Both the position numbers and the translations under genes were made by a program. A DNA stretch of 64,000 nt from Thalassotalea sediminis (GTDB taxonomy: Bacteria > Pseudomonadota > Gammaproteobacteria > Enterobacterales > Alteromonadaceae): positions 2,852,001 through 2,916,000 of the forward strand of contig NZ_AP027361.1 in NCBI RefSeq assembly GCF_030295915.1, given 5' to 3'. Shown here in pieces: positions 52,220-61,753 of the stretch. Each line of letters begins with the position of its first letter. The stretch's first letter is position 1. The notes under the pieces were generated by a model, which saw only the letters and a list, made by a program, of their open reading frames with translations, was not told where the DNA came from and ran no database searches.

Positions 52220-53350
52220 CTAGTATTTAAAATCGTCTGGTATCGGCAGGTTTTTCGCCAATGGTACTGGACGCTTTGCTTTACCTTTTCTAAATTCTTC
52301 CAGTTGATAAACAAATGCGAGTACCTGTGCGACTGCAGCAAACAGTTCTTCTGGAATTTCTTCATCTACTTCTGCGGTATAATAAAGTGAACGAGCGAGT
52401 GCAGGAGAGGCCAGTATTTCAACACCATGTTCTTTGGCTATTGTTCGAATATGTATCGCCATTTCATCAATGCCTTTGGCAATGACTCTAGGGGCGCCCC
52501 CTAAATCAGTGTCATATTTTATCGCAATTGAATAATGTGTTGGGTTAGTGATCACAACATCAGAGTTTGGCACTTCCGCCATTTGTCGACGTTGTGACAT
52601 TTCATATTGTGTGCGACGAATTCGTCCTTTATTCTCCGGACTACCTTCAGAGTTTTTTAACTCGTCTTTAATTTCTTGCTTAGTCATTTTTAGTTGTCGT
52701 ATATGATCCCATTTTTGATAAGGCGCATCGACAGCAACAATCACAACTAAAGATAAGCTCAACGCCAAAAACATCCAAAGTAATAAATCTACGGCATGAG
52801 CGAAGTTAAGTGGGATCGCTTCAATACTTAACGCCAATATTTGATCAAACAATCCAACTAATAATAAATAAGCGCTGAGTACAACGACAAAAAATTTCAG
52901 CAATGACTTGATTAATTCAACCCATGCTTTGACACCAAACATACGCTTAAACCCCGCAATAGGAGAAAGCTTACTTGCTTTTGGTGCCATGGCCTCCCAG
53001 GAGAAATTCATGCCTCCGAGTAAGATATTGCCAATAAATGCCGCTACCATGATAATAAAAAACATCCAGCCAACGGGTACAGATAATGAATAAACGGCAT
53101 CGCCAATAAGGCCAAATAGTTTATTGAGGTCCATCACTTCTTCTCGTGAGAGCGTGAATAATCTTTTCATTATCGATGAAAGACTGGTAACCAGTGCGCT
53201 ACCTGTCATCATCAGTGCAACTGCACTACCAACAAGGACAAACATGGTGCCTAAGTCTTTAGAGCGGGCAATCTGGCCTTTCTTTCGAGCGTCTGAAAGC
53301 TTTTTCCCCGTCGGTTCTTCGGTTTTTTCACCAGAATCAGATTCAGCCAA
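52220..53350 (-). CDS. flhB: Flagellar export switch protein FlhB
   Basis: 376 residues. EKTEEPTGKKLSDARKKGQ at the N-terminus, four membrane helices, and a cytoplasmic tail with the self-cleavage site NPTH (269-272, in VVITNPTHYSIAIKY). Cleavage switches export from rod-hook to filament substrates together with FliK. The start is TTG, with GGGGAG seven bases upstream, immediately after fliR. The ending KRPVPLAKNLPIPDDFKY is typical. Confidence 0.96.
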   Translation of the reverse strand: MAESDSGEKTEEPTGKKLSDARKKGQIARSKDLGTMFVLVGSAVALMMTGSALVTSLSSIMKRLFTLSREEVMDLNKLFGLIGDAVYSLSVPVGWMFFIIMVAAFIGNILLGGMNFSWEAMAPKASKLSPIAGFKRMFGVKAWVELIKSLLKFFVVVLSAYLLLVGLFDQILALSIEAIPLNFAHAVDLLLWMFLALSLSLVVIVAVDAPYQKWDHIRQLKMTKQEIKDELKNSEGSPENKGRIRRTQYEMSQRRQMAEVPNSDVVITNPTHYSIAIKYDTDLGGAPRVIAKGIDEMAIHIRTIAKEHGVEILASPALARSLYYTAEVDEEIPEELFAAVAQVLAFVYQLEEFRKGKAKRPVPLAKNLPIPDDFKY

Positions 53351-53351
53351 A

Positions 53352-54134
53352 CTATGCTCCCCTACAATCGATAAGATGACAGGTAAGATCTAAGGCTCTT
53401 TGCCATTGCAATTCAAAGTGTAATAAAAAGTTGCCCATAGTAAGCCACATAATGAGCAAACCCGAACACATGGTAATAGGAAAACCGATAGCAAATATAT
53501 TTAGCTGAGGAGCAGCTCGGGTCATAATACCAAAAGAGAAATTAATTAATAACATTGCCGTTAAGGGGGCCATTGCAAGTGACAGTGCAGTGGCAAACAT
53601 CCATGCGCCCCATTCCACTAAATCACGAAATTTTGTTGACGAAAACTCTTCTAAAGGAATAGGCAACGTAGTAAAGCTCGTCGTGACAAATTGTAAATAA
53701 GCCAAATGCCCATCCATTGCCCAAAATAATAGTGTTGAAAGTATTAAAAAGAACTGACCAACAGCAGGTACGTTCATACCACTGGCAGGGTCAACCAAAG
53801 AAGCGAAGCCAAGACCGGTTTGCATCGCAATAATTTGGCCGGCTATGGTAAAAGTATTTACCACTAAGTTAGTAACCATACCCATCATAGCGCCAATCAA
53901 TGTTTGTTCAGCGACAAGTAATACCATTTCAAACGAAAACATTGAATCAATGCGTGCAGGTGGTATCGCAGGCATTATTGCAAACGTAATAGCTAAAGAT
54001 AAGAACAGCTTAATTCGCATAGGTACCGCTTTGGCACCTAGCGCAATCATCGACATTACTAATGCGGAAACACGCGAAAATGGCAACATAAAATCTGCCA
54101 TGTATTGGTTTATTACCGCATCAGTAAATTCCAT
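53352..54134 (-). CDS. fliR: Flagellar export gate protein FliR
   Basis: 260 residues, mostly hydrophobic with about six membrane segments. The N-terminal FMLPFSRVSALVMSMIALG and later GQIIAMQTGLGFASLVDPASG are conserved FliR features. With FliP and FliQ it forms the export channel core. It directly precedes flhB (1-base gap) and follows fliQ by 12 bases. Confidence 0.95.
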   Translation of the reverse strand: MEFTDAVINQYMADFMLPFSRVSALVMSMIALGAKAVPMRIKLFLSLAITFAIMPAIPPARIDSMFSFEMVLLVAEQTLIGAMMGMVTNLVVNTFTIAGQIIAMQTGLGFASLVDPASGMNVPAVGQFFLILSTLLFWAMDGHLAYLQFVTTSFTTLPIPLEEFSSTKFRDLVEWGAWMFATALSLAMAPLTAMLLINFSFGIMTRAAPQLNIFAIGFPITMCSGLLIMWLTMGNFLLHFELQWQRALDLTCHLIDCRGA

Positions 54135-54146
54135 AATAAGTGACGA

Positions 54147-54416
54147 TTAAGCGATTACTGAGGGGATTGAACTAACAAGCCTAATGGTATAATCCATCAG
54201 CTTTTGTACTAGCCAATGACCACCAACAATTAACGCCAATAATGTAACAATTAAACGAGGAAGAAAACTCAACGTTTGTTCGTTTATTGATGTTGCTGCT
54301 TGAAATACCGCGACAATCAAACCAACAATTAAACTCGGCACAATAACCGCACTTACAAGTACGATGACGAGAAATAAAGCGTCTCTTAAAATATCAACAA
54401 AGACTTCTGGGCTCAT
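54147..54416 (-). CDS. fliQ: Flagellar export gate protein FliQ
   Basis: 89 residues with two membrane helices: LFLVIVLVSAVIVPSLIVGLI and LIVTLLALIVGGHWLVQKL, linked by FQAATSINEQTLSFLPR, the family signature. Four copies assemble around FliP/FliR. The ATG overlaps the last base of fliP. Confidence 0.96.
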   Translation of the reverse strand: MSPEVFVDILRDALFLVIVLVSAVIVPSLIVGLIVAVFQAATSINEQTLSFLPRLIVTLLALIVGGHWLVQKLMDYTIRLVSSIPSVIA

Positions 54417-55207
54417 TATGGGGCTCCCATACCATAGCTACTCGCTATTGTTCCGATCACAAGGTTCCAACCGTCTACTAATACGAACAGCATTAATTTA
54501 AAAGGTAGAGATACAATCATAGGCGATAACATCATCATACCCATCGCCATAAGTATACTGGCAACGACTAAATCAATAATCAAAAAAGGAATAAACAGCA
54601 TAAAACCAATTTGGAATGCGGTTTTTAATTCACTGATAATAAATGCTGGGATGATAACAGTCATAGGTAAGTCTGTTGGCTGATCAACTTGGGTTATCCC
54701 TGCCATTTGCGCAAGCGTATCCAAATCTTTTAAGCGTGTTTGTTCAAGCATAAAAGCTCGAATAGGCACTTTAGCACTGTCTAAGGCTTCTACCGAGGTT
54801 TTTTGTTCAGCAAGGTAAGGTTGAATTGCGGTTGCATTAATTTGATTATAAACCGGTGTCATAATAAATAATGTCATAAACAAAGTTAAACCAATAATCA
54901 CTTGATTAGAAGGTGTTTGTTGCAAACCGAACGCTTGGCGAAGAATTGCCATGATAACGACTATTCTCGTGAAAGATGTCATCATAATAACAGCCGCAGG
55001 TATAAAACTCAGCGCGGTCATAAAAATGAGTATTTGTAAGGTTACCGAATACTCTTGACTACCATCAGGATTGGTAGATAGCGTTAATGCAGGTAAAGAT
55101 AAATCTTGCTCTGCAAATACTTGGCCGCTTAACATCACCCCAAAACACAAAATTAACAGCCAAATTGGGCGAAATATTGTGTGTTTACGGGACGTTAATT
55201 TGCTCAT
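54416..55207 (-). CDS. fliP: Flagellar export gate protein FliP
   Basis: 263 residues with a cleavable signal ([12 protein letters not shown]). Conserved segments are [35 protein letters not shown] and the C-terminal [29 protein letters not shown]. It forms the pentameric core of the export channel. It lies 1 base after fliO. Confidence 0.96.
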   Translation of the reverse strand: MSKLTSRKHTIFRPIWLLILCFGVMLSGQVFAEQDLSLPALTLSTNPDGSQEYSVTLQILIFMTALSFIPAAVIMMTSFTRIVVIMAILRQAFGLQQTPSNQVIIGLTLFMTLFIMTPVYNQINATAIQPYLAEQKTSVEALDSAKVPIRAFMLEQTRLKDLDTLAQMAGITQVDQPTDLPMTVIIPAFIISELKTAFQIGFMLFIPFLIIDLVVASILMAMGMMMLSPMIVSLPFKLMLFVLVDGWNLVIGTIASSYGMGAP

Positions 55208-55208
55208 G

Positions 55209-55643
55209 TTATTCTCTATTATTTTTAATTTTTTGTTGGATAAATTGTTGAAGCGGGTTATTCACTTGCTCTGAAAGCGAGCTTGACTCCGGTAAAGGTG
55301 TTTCTAACGTTTTTATTAAATTAACCTGTTGATGACTCACGCCAAGCAATAATTGTTCATCGCCTACTTGTACTACTATCAGTTTTTCTTTAGTACCTAG
55401 CGGCAAACTAGCAACTACCTTCATTCCAGATGACACTTTATTGATCATATTGAATTTTTTCAATACAAAAGCGCTAACGACAATTAGCGCTAATACAAGC
55501 AATAGCGCCAAAATCATGCTTGCTGCATCCATGTTGACATTGGCATGTTTGCCAACTTCTACAGCTTGCTCCTGTGCATGCGACTGAAACGAAAAAAAAG
55601 TAATCGCTAATATTGGCAATAACGTTTGCTTAATCAAAGACAT
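55209..55643 (-). CDS. fliO: Flagellar biosynthesis protein FliO
   Basis: About 144 residues from the ATG at 55643 ([22 protein letters not shown] signal-like segment). A TTG at 55676 inside fliN is an alternative, and neither start has a clear ribosome site. One membrane helix ([20 protein letters not shown]) precedes a cytoplasmic domain with [27 protein letters not shown], the FliO hallmark. It stabilises FliP during export-gate assembly. Confidence 0.88.
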   Translation of the reverse strand: MSLIKQTLLPILAITFFSFQSHAQEQAVEVGKHANVNMDAASMILALLLVLALIVVSAFVLKKFNMINKVSSGMKVVASLPLGTKEKLIVVQVGDEQLLLGVSHQQVNLIKTLETPLPESSSLSEQVNNPLQQFIQQKIKNNRE

Positions 55644-55650
55644 AATAGTG

Positions 55651-56055
55651 TTATTTAAGCTTTTTGATGCGTTCAACTTGACTGATCACATCTGTTAAGC
55701 GAATACCAAACTTGTCATTGACAACAACAACTTCACCATGTGCTATTAAAGTACCATTCACCAATACATCTAATGCCTCACCCGCAACGCGATCTAGCTC
55801 AACAACAGAGCCTTGATTCAACTGCAATAGGTTTCGAATACTGATTTGGCTGCGCCCCACTTCCATGGAAATAGTCACAGGTATATCTAAAATAGTATCG
55901 AGTTTACGCTTTTCTTCACCAGTGATAGGGGCATCTTCACTTAACTCGTCAAGCTCAACAGCTTCTGCGTTGTTTTCACCTTCATCAGCTTCGGCTTCGG
56001 CTTGTTCATCCATCGCCTCATCCCACATACTTAGGTCTTCATTTTCATCACTCAT
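55651..56055 (-). CDS. fliN: Flagellar motor switch protein FliN
   Basis: 134 residues. The N-terminal acidic extension (about 50 residues) is longer than in some FliN proteins. The SpoA domain follows: LDIPVTISMEVGRSQISIRNLLQLNQGSVVELDR, LVNGTLIAHGEVVVVNDKFGIRLTDVIS. It forms the lower C-ring and helps bind CheY-P. It lies 14 bases after fliM. Confidence 0.95.
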   Translation of the reverse strand: MSDENEDLSMWDEAMDEQAEAEADEGENNAEAVELDELSEDAPITGEEKRKLDTILDIPVTISMEVGRSQISIRNLLQLNQGSVVELDRVAGEALDVLVNGTLIAHGEVVVVNDKFGIRLTDVISQVERIKKLK

Positions 56056-56069
56056 AATCAGCCTCGGTT

Positions 56070-57137
56070 TTAATACTCTAAATCATCTTCAAGTAAGTGA
56101 AGTTCAGCGTCACTATCTAGTCGTTTGCCACCTTTTGTTAAGATGGTCAATTCATTTTTCACTGACTCTGGTCGTTTAATTTTCTCTTGAATTTGTAATG
56201 CTATGTTATCTCGGCTTTTGCCTAGTTTTGCTCTAAACGTTGGTAACTCTTCAATAAGCACTGTAATATGCTCTGGCATCTCGATGGGTATAATATCACC
56301 CGCTTCTAATTCCATAATTTTTGATAATGGTATATCTACTTCAAGGAACTTAGTGGAAAGTTCTACGGGTACATCCATGATTTCATCTCGAAGTGCCTTA
56401 GACCAACGCATATCGGTATCTTCTTTATCACTTTGTACACCGGCATCTAACAATTCACGAATAGGTTCAAGCATTGAATAAGGTAATGCAACATGAAAAT
56501 CTCCGCCGCCACCGTCTAGCTCGATATGGAACGAACTGATAACCACAACTTCTGTTGGGCTCACTATATTAGCCATAGACGGGTTTACTTCAGAATCTAA
56601 ATATTCAAATGAAACATCCATGACTGGAGACCACGCTTCTTTGTAATCTTCAAAAATTAACTTAAGCAACATTTGAATAATACGACGTTCTGTTGGGGTA
56701 AATTCACGTCCTTCAATTTTCGCATGATATCGGCCGTCACCACCAAAGAAGTTATCTACCAGGATAAACACTAAGCGTGCTTCCATGGTGATCAACCCTG
56801 TACCTTTCAATGGTCTAAAACGCACCATATTCAAGCTAGTTGGTACGAACAAGGTATGTACGTACTCACCAAACTTAATCATTTGAATACCATTAATGGA
56901 TACTTCTGCCGTGCGACGCATCATATTGAATAAACTGATACGCATATGGCGAGCAAAGCGCTCATTTACCATTTCGAGCGTAGGCATGCGCCCACGGACA
57001 ATACGATCTTGTGACGAGAAGTCATAGTCGCTCGTACCTTCTCGCGCGGGTACATCCTCGTCGACCTCGTCTTCTTCGACATCATCTACGCCATGGAGTA
57101 GCGCATCAATTTCGTCTTGTGAAAGTAAATCACTCAC
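56070..57137 (-). CDS. fliM: Flagellar motor switch protein FliM
   Basis: 355 residues. The N-terminal CheY-binding peptide is LLSQDEIDALLHG (4-16). The middle CheC-like domain has GGDGRYHAKIEGREFTPTERR. The C-terminal SpoA domain has VPVELSTKFLEVDIPLSKIMELEAGDIIPIEMP. It links CheY-P to rotor switching. The start is GTG, with AGAGA upstream. The final acidic segment DSDAELHLLEDDLEY is longer than in E. coli. Confidence 0.96.
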   Translation of the reverse strand: MSDLLSQDEIDALLHGVDDVEEDEVDEDVPAREGTSDYDFSSQDRIVRGRMPTLEMVNERFARHMRISLFNMMRRTAEVSINGIQMIKFGEYVHTLFVPTSLNMVRFRPLKGTGLITMEARLVFILVDNFFGGDGRYHAKIEGREFTPTERRIIQMLLKLIFEDYKEAWSPVMDVSFEYLDSEVNPSMANIVSPTEVVVISSFHIELDGGGGDFHVALPYSMLEPIRELLDAGVQSDKEDTDMRWSKALRDEIMDVPVELSTKFLEVDIPLSKIMELEAGDIIPIEMPEHITVLIEELPTFRAKLGKSRDNIALQIQEKIKRPESVKNELTILTKGGKRLDSDAELHLLEDDLEY

Positions 57138-57162
57138 GATGGTATCTCTTTAAGTTATTGCG

Positions 57163-57717
57163 TTATTGCATGACAAAGCCAGTAAATAATACTTGCTCTA
57201 CCACTTTTTGATCTTCAACATCCATCATTATTTTTTGTACTTCAGACAGCGCTTGCTGTTTTAATGATGTTTTACCTGCACTAGTCGCCAGGTCATCTGC
57301 ATTAGATTGCGTAAATACTGCCAACAAGGTGCTTTCAATCAGTGGAATATGCTTTTTAGCCGCTTCTTCGTTATCAGAACCTCTGACTAAAAGCTGTACC
57401 TTAATTTCGACAAATCGATCTCTATTTGCCCCAGGAATATTAAAACGAAAAGGTCTTGGCATAGGCACATACAAAGCTGTACCTAAATTCGCTCCCCCTG
57501 CTGGCTTCGCAGCACCTGTATCGCCCATTGCGTCACTAGGCTCACCTGAGTCTAACGCTGCATCTAGTTGTTCTTGAGTTGGGCCACTATCACTCCCCAT
57601 AAAGAAGTAGGCTGCACCTCCACCCACGGCGAGCACAACGACAGCAGCGATGATGATAATTAACTTTTTCTTTTTTCCAGAATTATCAAGTTCTAGCTCT
57701 TTTCCTTCTTCAGCCAT
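57163..57717 (-). CDS. fliL: Flagellar basal-body protein FliL
   Basis: 184 residues. A short cytoplasmic Lys-rich segment (NSGKKKKL), one membrane helix (IIIIAAVVVLAVGGGAAYFFMG), a flexible Asp/Gly/Ala stretch, then the periplasmic FliL domain (MPRPFRFNIPG, RFVEIKVQLLVRGSD, ending VEQVLFTGFVMQ). It surrounds stator units and affects torque. It lies 25 bases upstream of fliM. Confidence 0.94.
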   Translation of the reverse strand: MAEEGKELELDNSGKKKKLIIIIAAVVVLAVGGGAAYFFMGSDSGPTQEQLDAALDSGEPSDAMGDTGAAKPAGGANLGTALYVPMPRPFRFNIPGANRDRFVEIKVQLLVRGSDNEEAAKKHIPLIESTLLAVFTQSNADDLATSAGKTSLKQQALSEVQKIMMDVEDQKVVEQVLFTGFVMQ

Positions 57718-57794
57718 AATTAGCCCTTATCAATCATACTTGTATATCAGCAACTATATCTTCGATTCAAGAATGCGCAACTGCTTTTATGCAT

Positions 57795-59735
57795 TTAAGC
57801 ATAGTAATCTACACCAGTTGATGAAGCTTTATACAAATTTGCCTCTGGTGGTATACTTTCGTCATGCATCAACCCATTATCTTCGTTTGAGCCACTTTGG
57901 CTCGAACCACCATTAAGTTCAGTGTCTCCATCGCTTTGTGGCTCACGTTGTTCGATATTTGCATCACCAACATCAACGCCCGATTGCTCAAGCATATCTT
58001 TTAATTTCCCCATATGTTGCTCGAGGGCATCCTTAGCTTGAGGGTTCTGAACAACAAAGTTTACTGCCGCCTGTTCATTCTGCATGTTGATTTTAACTTG
58101 CATACTGCCAAGTTCTGGTGGGTCTAGCCTTATTTCTAGCTGTCTTAGTTTTTGATTAATCATGACCATCACTTTTTCTTTAACAGCGACACTAAAATCT
58201 TTACGGTTGATGGCAATTGTTTCTTGTGCAATAACCTGTGCGGTACGGGTAGACTGCACAGATATACTATCAGCATTAGCTTTTGCTAACATTGCATGAG
58301 CTGCCTGCTCTTCTTCTTTAGATAAAGCTGTCGTTGATTGTGTAGGTTCAGCAAAGTTAACATGACGCTCTACTTTCGTATCTGCAACGGCTTTTTTGTC
58401 ATTTTCTACTGCAAGTGATGACTTTTGCTCAGACTGAGATTTATCAAACGCCGACGCATTGTCATTGAATTGCTGCTGTTCGCTATTATCAGCTTGTTTT
58501 TCAGTCGCGCCACCCGTGTTGTTAACAACAGTTGAAGTAGCTTGGTTTATAACGCGCGTATTGCCATCTTTACTGTCAGCTTTTTGCGGTGAGTCAGAGG
58601 CGACTGGGTTGACGATAACTTTCGCATCTTTCACTATGTGTTGTTCTTCGCTCTTTGCTTCATCAAGTTCAACAGATGTTGATGTATTGACTTGTACGTT
58701 TTCGCTCTTGCCTTTAACACTTAAATCTACTTCAGTATCCGCATTTATCGTTTTCGCTTCTTTTACAACGGATAATTGCTCATTTACCTGTTGAGCGGTT
58801 TCACCTTTTAATACTGCTTTCTGGGATTCTTTATCTATCGTATTTGCTACTTTCTGGGCTTGGGTTTCAGCGGATAATTGTGCATCACTCACACCTGTTG
58901 TCGATTTATCTGATTGTTGGTTTTCGCCTGCAAGCGCTTTTAAAAGCTTGTCGGTATTTTTCTTATCTGCGTCCTCAGATTGAATTGCTTTTATCTGCCC
59001 ATCAACATTAACTTCATTTTGTTTTTGTTCATTTGATGTGTTTTTATTATTTCGACCTGACAATATCGCTTGAATTTCAGCGGCAAGTTTTTGTTCTTTA
59101 TGCGCTAATTCAACCGTTTCTGACGGCTTTTTACCTGATTGTTCAAGCTGTTGTTGCGCATTAATTTGCTTTGCAGCCTCTAATGCTTCTTGCATTGCTT
59201 TTTTATGAACATTACTGTGTTCTGTTGAAACAACTTCAGAAGCATTGATAAAATCAAGTAGCTTTATTGCCACTTCAGCACGTGTATTATGCACCTCTGC
59301 ATCAACAAATTTCGATGCTTTTTTAGTTTCACCTGGTTGAGAATGCTCAGACTGTTGCGCTTGATTTTTAGTTATTGCTTCATCTTCTGCTGAGCTTGAT
59401 TCCTTTACAGGCTCATTACTGTCTTTGCTCTGCGCCGCTTGAGTTGAAGCGTCAGCATCTTCTTTTGTTTTTTGTTCTACAGTTTTATCTATATCTGCTT
59501 TTTGATCACTTTGCTTGGTCGATACATCATTATTTTTGCGACTTTCCACAGTGTCACGGTCATGATCTTGCCGCTTTTTGCCGTTATTCTTCGCTTGATT
59601 TTCGTTCATGTAACCAGCAAAACTTGAGGTTTGTCTATCTACACCTGAATCTTTATTTGAACCAATATGAGATAATAATCCTTTATTTTCAGAACCTTGG
59701 TTAACTTCTACGGGTAATACGTTCATTTGTGTCAT
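57795..59735 (-). CDS. fliK: Flagellar hook-length control protein FliK
   Basis: About 646 residues from the ATG at 59735, which has AAGG eight bases upstream. A GTG at 59750 is an alternative without such a site. Residues to about 500 are a long unfolded region rich in Lys, Gln, Asp, Glu and Ser. The C-terminal hook-length domain is LEIRLDPPELGSMQVKINMQ and ALEQHMGKLKDMLEQSGVDV. The long linker acts as a ruler in this family; it is longer than the 405 residues of Salmonella FliK. A sigma-54-like promoter lies upstream. Confidence 0.92.
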   Translation of the reverse strand: MTQMNVLPVEVNQGSENKGLLSHIGSNKDSGVDRQTSSFAGYMNENQAKNNGKKRQDHDRDTVESRKNNDVSTKQSDQKADIDKTVEQKTKEDADASTQAAQSKDSNEPVKESSSAEDEAITKNQAQQSEHSQPGETKKASKFVDAEVHNTRAEVAIKLLDFINASEVVSTEHSNVHKKAMQEALEAAKQINAQQQLEQSGKKPSETVELAHKEQKLAAEIQAILSGRNNKNTSNEQKQNEVNVDGQIKAIQSEDADKKNTDKLLKALAGENQQSDKSTTGVSDAQLSAETQAQKVANTIDKESQKAVLKGETAQQVNEQLSVVKEAKTINADTEVDLSVKGKSENVQVNTSTSVELDEAKSEEQHIVKDAKVIVNPVASDSPQKADSKDGNTRVINQATSTVVNNTGGATEKQADNSEQQQFNDNASAFDKSQSEQKSSLAVENDKKAVADTKVERHVNFAEPTQSTTALSKEEEQAAHAMLAKANADSISVQSTRTAQVIAQETIAINRKDFSVAVKEKVMVMINQKLRQLEIRLDPPELGSMQVKINMQNEQAAVNFVVQNPQAKDALEQHMGKLKDMLEQSGVDVGDANIEQREPQSDGDTELNGGSSQSGSNEDNGLMHDESIPPEANLYKASSTGVDYYA

Positions 59736-59810
59736 CGTAAAAACCTTCACTAATCAGTTAGATGTTGTTGCCTTGCCCAAAACGGTTCAGGCACAGCCTA
59801 AGAGAGATAA

Positions 59811-59827
59811 AGCAAATTCTATTCCAA
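59811..59827 (-). promoter_or_regulatory. Sigma-54-type promoter upstream of fliK
   Basis: The minus strand reads TTGGAATAGAATTTGCT, with GG and GC exactly 10 bases apart and TTGCT at -12. Transcription would start near 59800, about 65 bases before the fliK ATG, inside the only sizeable gap (59736-59885) between fliJ and fliK. It would drive fliKLMNOPQR-flhB. The middle consensus bases are poor. Confidence 0.55.
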
Positions 59828-59885
59828 TTAATAATAAAAAAGTGAAAATAGGGTGTTTTGATACTTAACCAACATACAAAACAAC

Positions 59886-60332
59886 TTATCTATGATGATT
59901 ACGTCTAAGGAATTGCTGGGCAGCTATTTCGTCAAACATTGCTTGTTCAGCTCTGTTTGCTTTTTTAGTTAGTAATAATTGTTGTTTTTCTTGTAATTTT
60001 TCTACAGCTTGCACTTTTTGTCGTTGTAACATCCATTGTTGTTTACGTTGTTCCATCAAGGCTTTCGCCTGTTTAATAGCAATTTCAACCTGCTCTGCAG
60101 CATTATCAAGTTTAGCAACGAACGCGTGAAAATGACGATACGTGACACTATCAACCCCTGACAACGCACGTTGATCGAGACGTTTCATATATTCCAACCT
60201 GAACTCCCCTACGCTTTGTAATCGCATTACGTTATCTTGGTAATCTTTTTCAGCCAGTTGCAATTGCTGAATAGCTTTCTGCTCTTTGTCTGACTCAAAT
60301 TTATGTAGCGTTTTTAGTTGCTTCATTGACAT
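59886..60332 (-). CDS. fliJ: Flagellar export chaperone FliJ
   Basis: About 148 residues from the ATG at 60332, with GAAGG upstream; a TTG one codon earlier is less likely. It is almost entirely coiled-coil: KQLKTLHKFESDKEQKAIQQL, KALMEQRKQQWMLQRQKVQAVEKL. It sits between FliI hexamer and FlhA in the export apparatus and escorts chaperones. It is the last gene of the fliF-J group; 150 bases with a sigma-54-like site separate it from fliK. Confidence 0.92.
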   Translation of the reverse strand: MSMKQLKTLHKFESDKEQKAIQQLQLAEKDYQDNVMRLQSVGEFRLEYMKRLDQRALSGVDSVTYRHFHAFVAKLDNAAEQVEIAIKQAKALMEQRKQQWMLQRQKVQAVEKLQEKQQLLLTKKANRAEQAMFDEIAAQQFLRRNHHR

Positions 60333-60353
60333 CAATAACTACCTTCAATCACG

Positions 60354-61724
60354 TTATTCTTGATTCGCTGTATTCTGTTGCTGTGCATGCGCCTGTGCCG
60401 CACCAATAACTTCTTGTAATTGTTCTAAACTTTGATCATACGGAACGATTTCTGTCATTTTCTGTTGCAAGAAAAAATTAATAACCGGTAATAACTGAAT
60501 TGCCTGATCGATTCTCGGATCCGTTCCCTTGCTATACGCGCCTATAGAAATTAAATCTTTGTTTTGTTGATATAATGAGTAGAACTGCTTTAACCCCCTA
60601 GCTAGCTCTTGATGTTCTTCACTCGTCACCATTGGCATAACACGTGAAATTGATCCTTCAATGTCAACGGCGGGGAAATGTCCGCTATCGGCAAGTTCAC
60701 GAGATAATACAATATGGCCATCAAGTATCGCCCGCGCGGCATCTGCAATTGGATCTTGTAGATCATCACCTTCAGTTAACACAGTAAAAAATGCTGTGAT
60801 AGCACCTTGACCATCACCACCATTACCAGCACGTTCAACAAGTTGAGGTAACTTTGAAAAAACTGATGGTGGATAACCTTTCGTTGCGGGCGGTTCTCCA
60901 ACAGCAAGCGCTATTTCACGTTGCGCTTGTGCATAACGGGTGATTGAATCAATGAGTAACAGTACGTTCAACCCTTGATCTCGAAAATATTCAGCTATCT
61001 GTACAGCTGTTTCACAGCCTTTTAAACGCATCAGTGGCGAATTATCAGCTGGGGCCGCAACAACCACTGAACGTTGACGCCCTTCTTCACCTAAAATTTC
61101 TTCTATAAACTCTTTAACTTCACGACCACGTTCGCCGACTAACCCGACTACGATAACATCCGCTGTCGTTCCTCGTGTCATCATGCCAAGCAATACACTT
61201 TTACCTACGCCTGAACCCGCGAATAATCCCATTCGCTGTCCCTGACCTACTGTAATAAAGCTATTAATTGAACGGACACCAACATCTAAAGGTTCAGTGA
61301 TTGCTCTGCGAGCGAGAGGGTTGATAGGCTTAGATGTATAATTTGCGTCTTTATCTGCTTTAATAGGGCCCCTACCATCTAATGGTTTTCCAACACCATC
61401 AATAACGCGACCAAGCAAATCCATCGATAAAGGTAAACGTGCTTTGGTTGCTAAAGGAACCACTCGAGCACCCGGTAAGACGCCTTGTAAACTTTGCTCA
61501 GGCATTAAGTAGGTAATCTCATTAGCAAAGCCAACGACTTCCGCAATTAAGTCGCCTTGTGCCGTTTCAACTAAGCATTGACTACCAACTTGCGCCTTAA
61601 CACCGACAGCTTCAAGTGTTAAACCAACAACTCGCACTAATTTACCAGCAACAGAAATCGGCTGCCGTTGTGCAAATTGTAAGCTGTTAGTTAACCTCTG
61701 GGTAATGCCTTCTACATCAATCAT
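60354..61724 (-). CDS. fliI: Flagellar export ATPase FliI
   Basis: About 456 residues from the ATG at 61724; a TTG one codon earlier is possible. P-loop GSGVGKS (170-176), VVGLVGERGREVKEFIEE, LLLIDSITRYAQAQREIALAVGEPP and the catalytic Glu region LVGERGREV identify the F1-beta-like export ATPase. It unfolds or energises substrate delivery at the export gate. It lies 29 bases after fliH. Confidence 0.96.
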   Translation of the reverse strand: MIDVEGITQRLTNSLQFAQRQPISVAGKLVRVVGLTLEAVGVKAQVGSQCLVETAQGDLIAEVVGFANEITYLMPEQSLQGVLPGARVVPLATKARLPLSMDLLGRVIDGVGKPLDGRGPIKADKDANYTSKPINPLARRAITEPLDVGVRSINSFITVGQGQRMGLFAGSGVGKSVLLGMMTRGTTADVIVVGLVGERGREVKEFIEEILGEEGRQRSVVVAAPADNSPLMRLKGCETAVQIAEYFRDQGLNVLLLIDSITRYAQAQREIALAVGEPPATKGYPPSVFSKLPQLVERAGNGGDGQGAITAFFTVLTEGDDLQDPIADAARAILDGHIVLSRELADSGHFPAVDIEGSISRVMPMVTSEEHQELARGLKQFYSLYQQNKDLISIGAYSKGTDPRIDQAIQLLPVINFFLQQKMTEIVPYDQSLEQLQEVIGAAQAHAQQQNTANQE

Positions 61725-61753
61725 CAAATATTTGACACTCTAGCCAAGAACAA

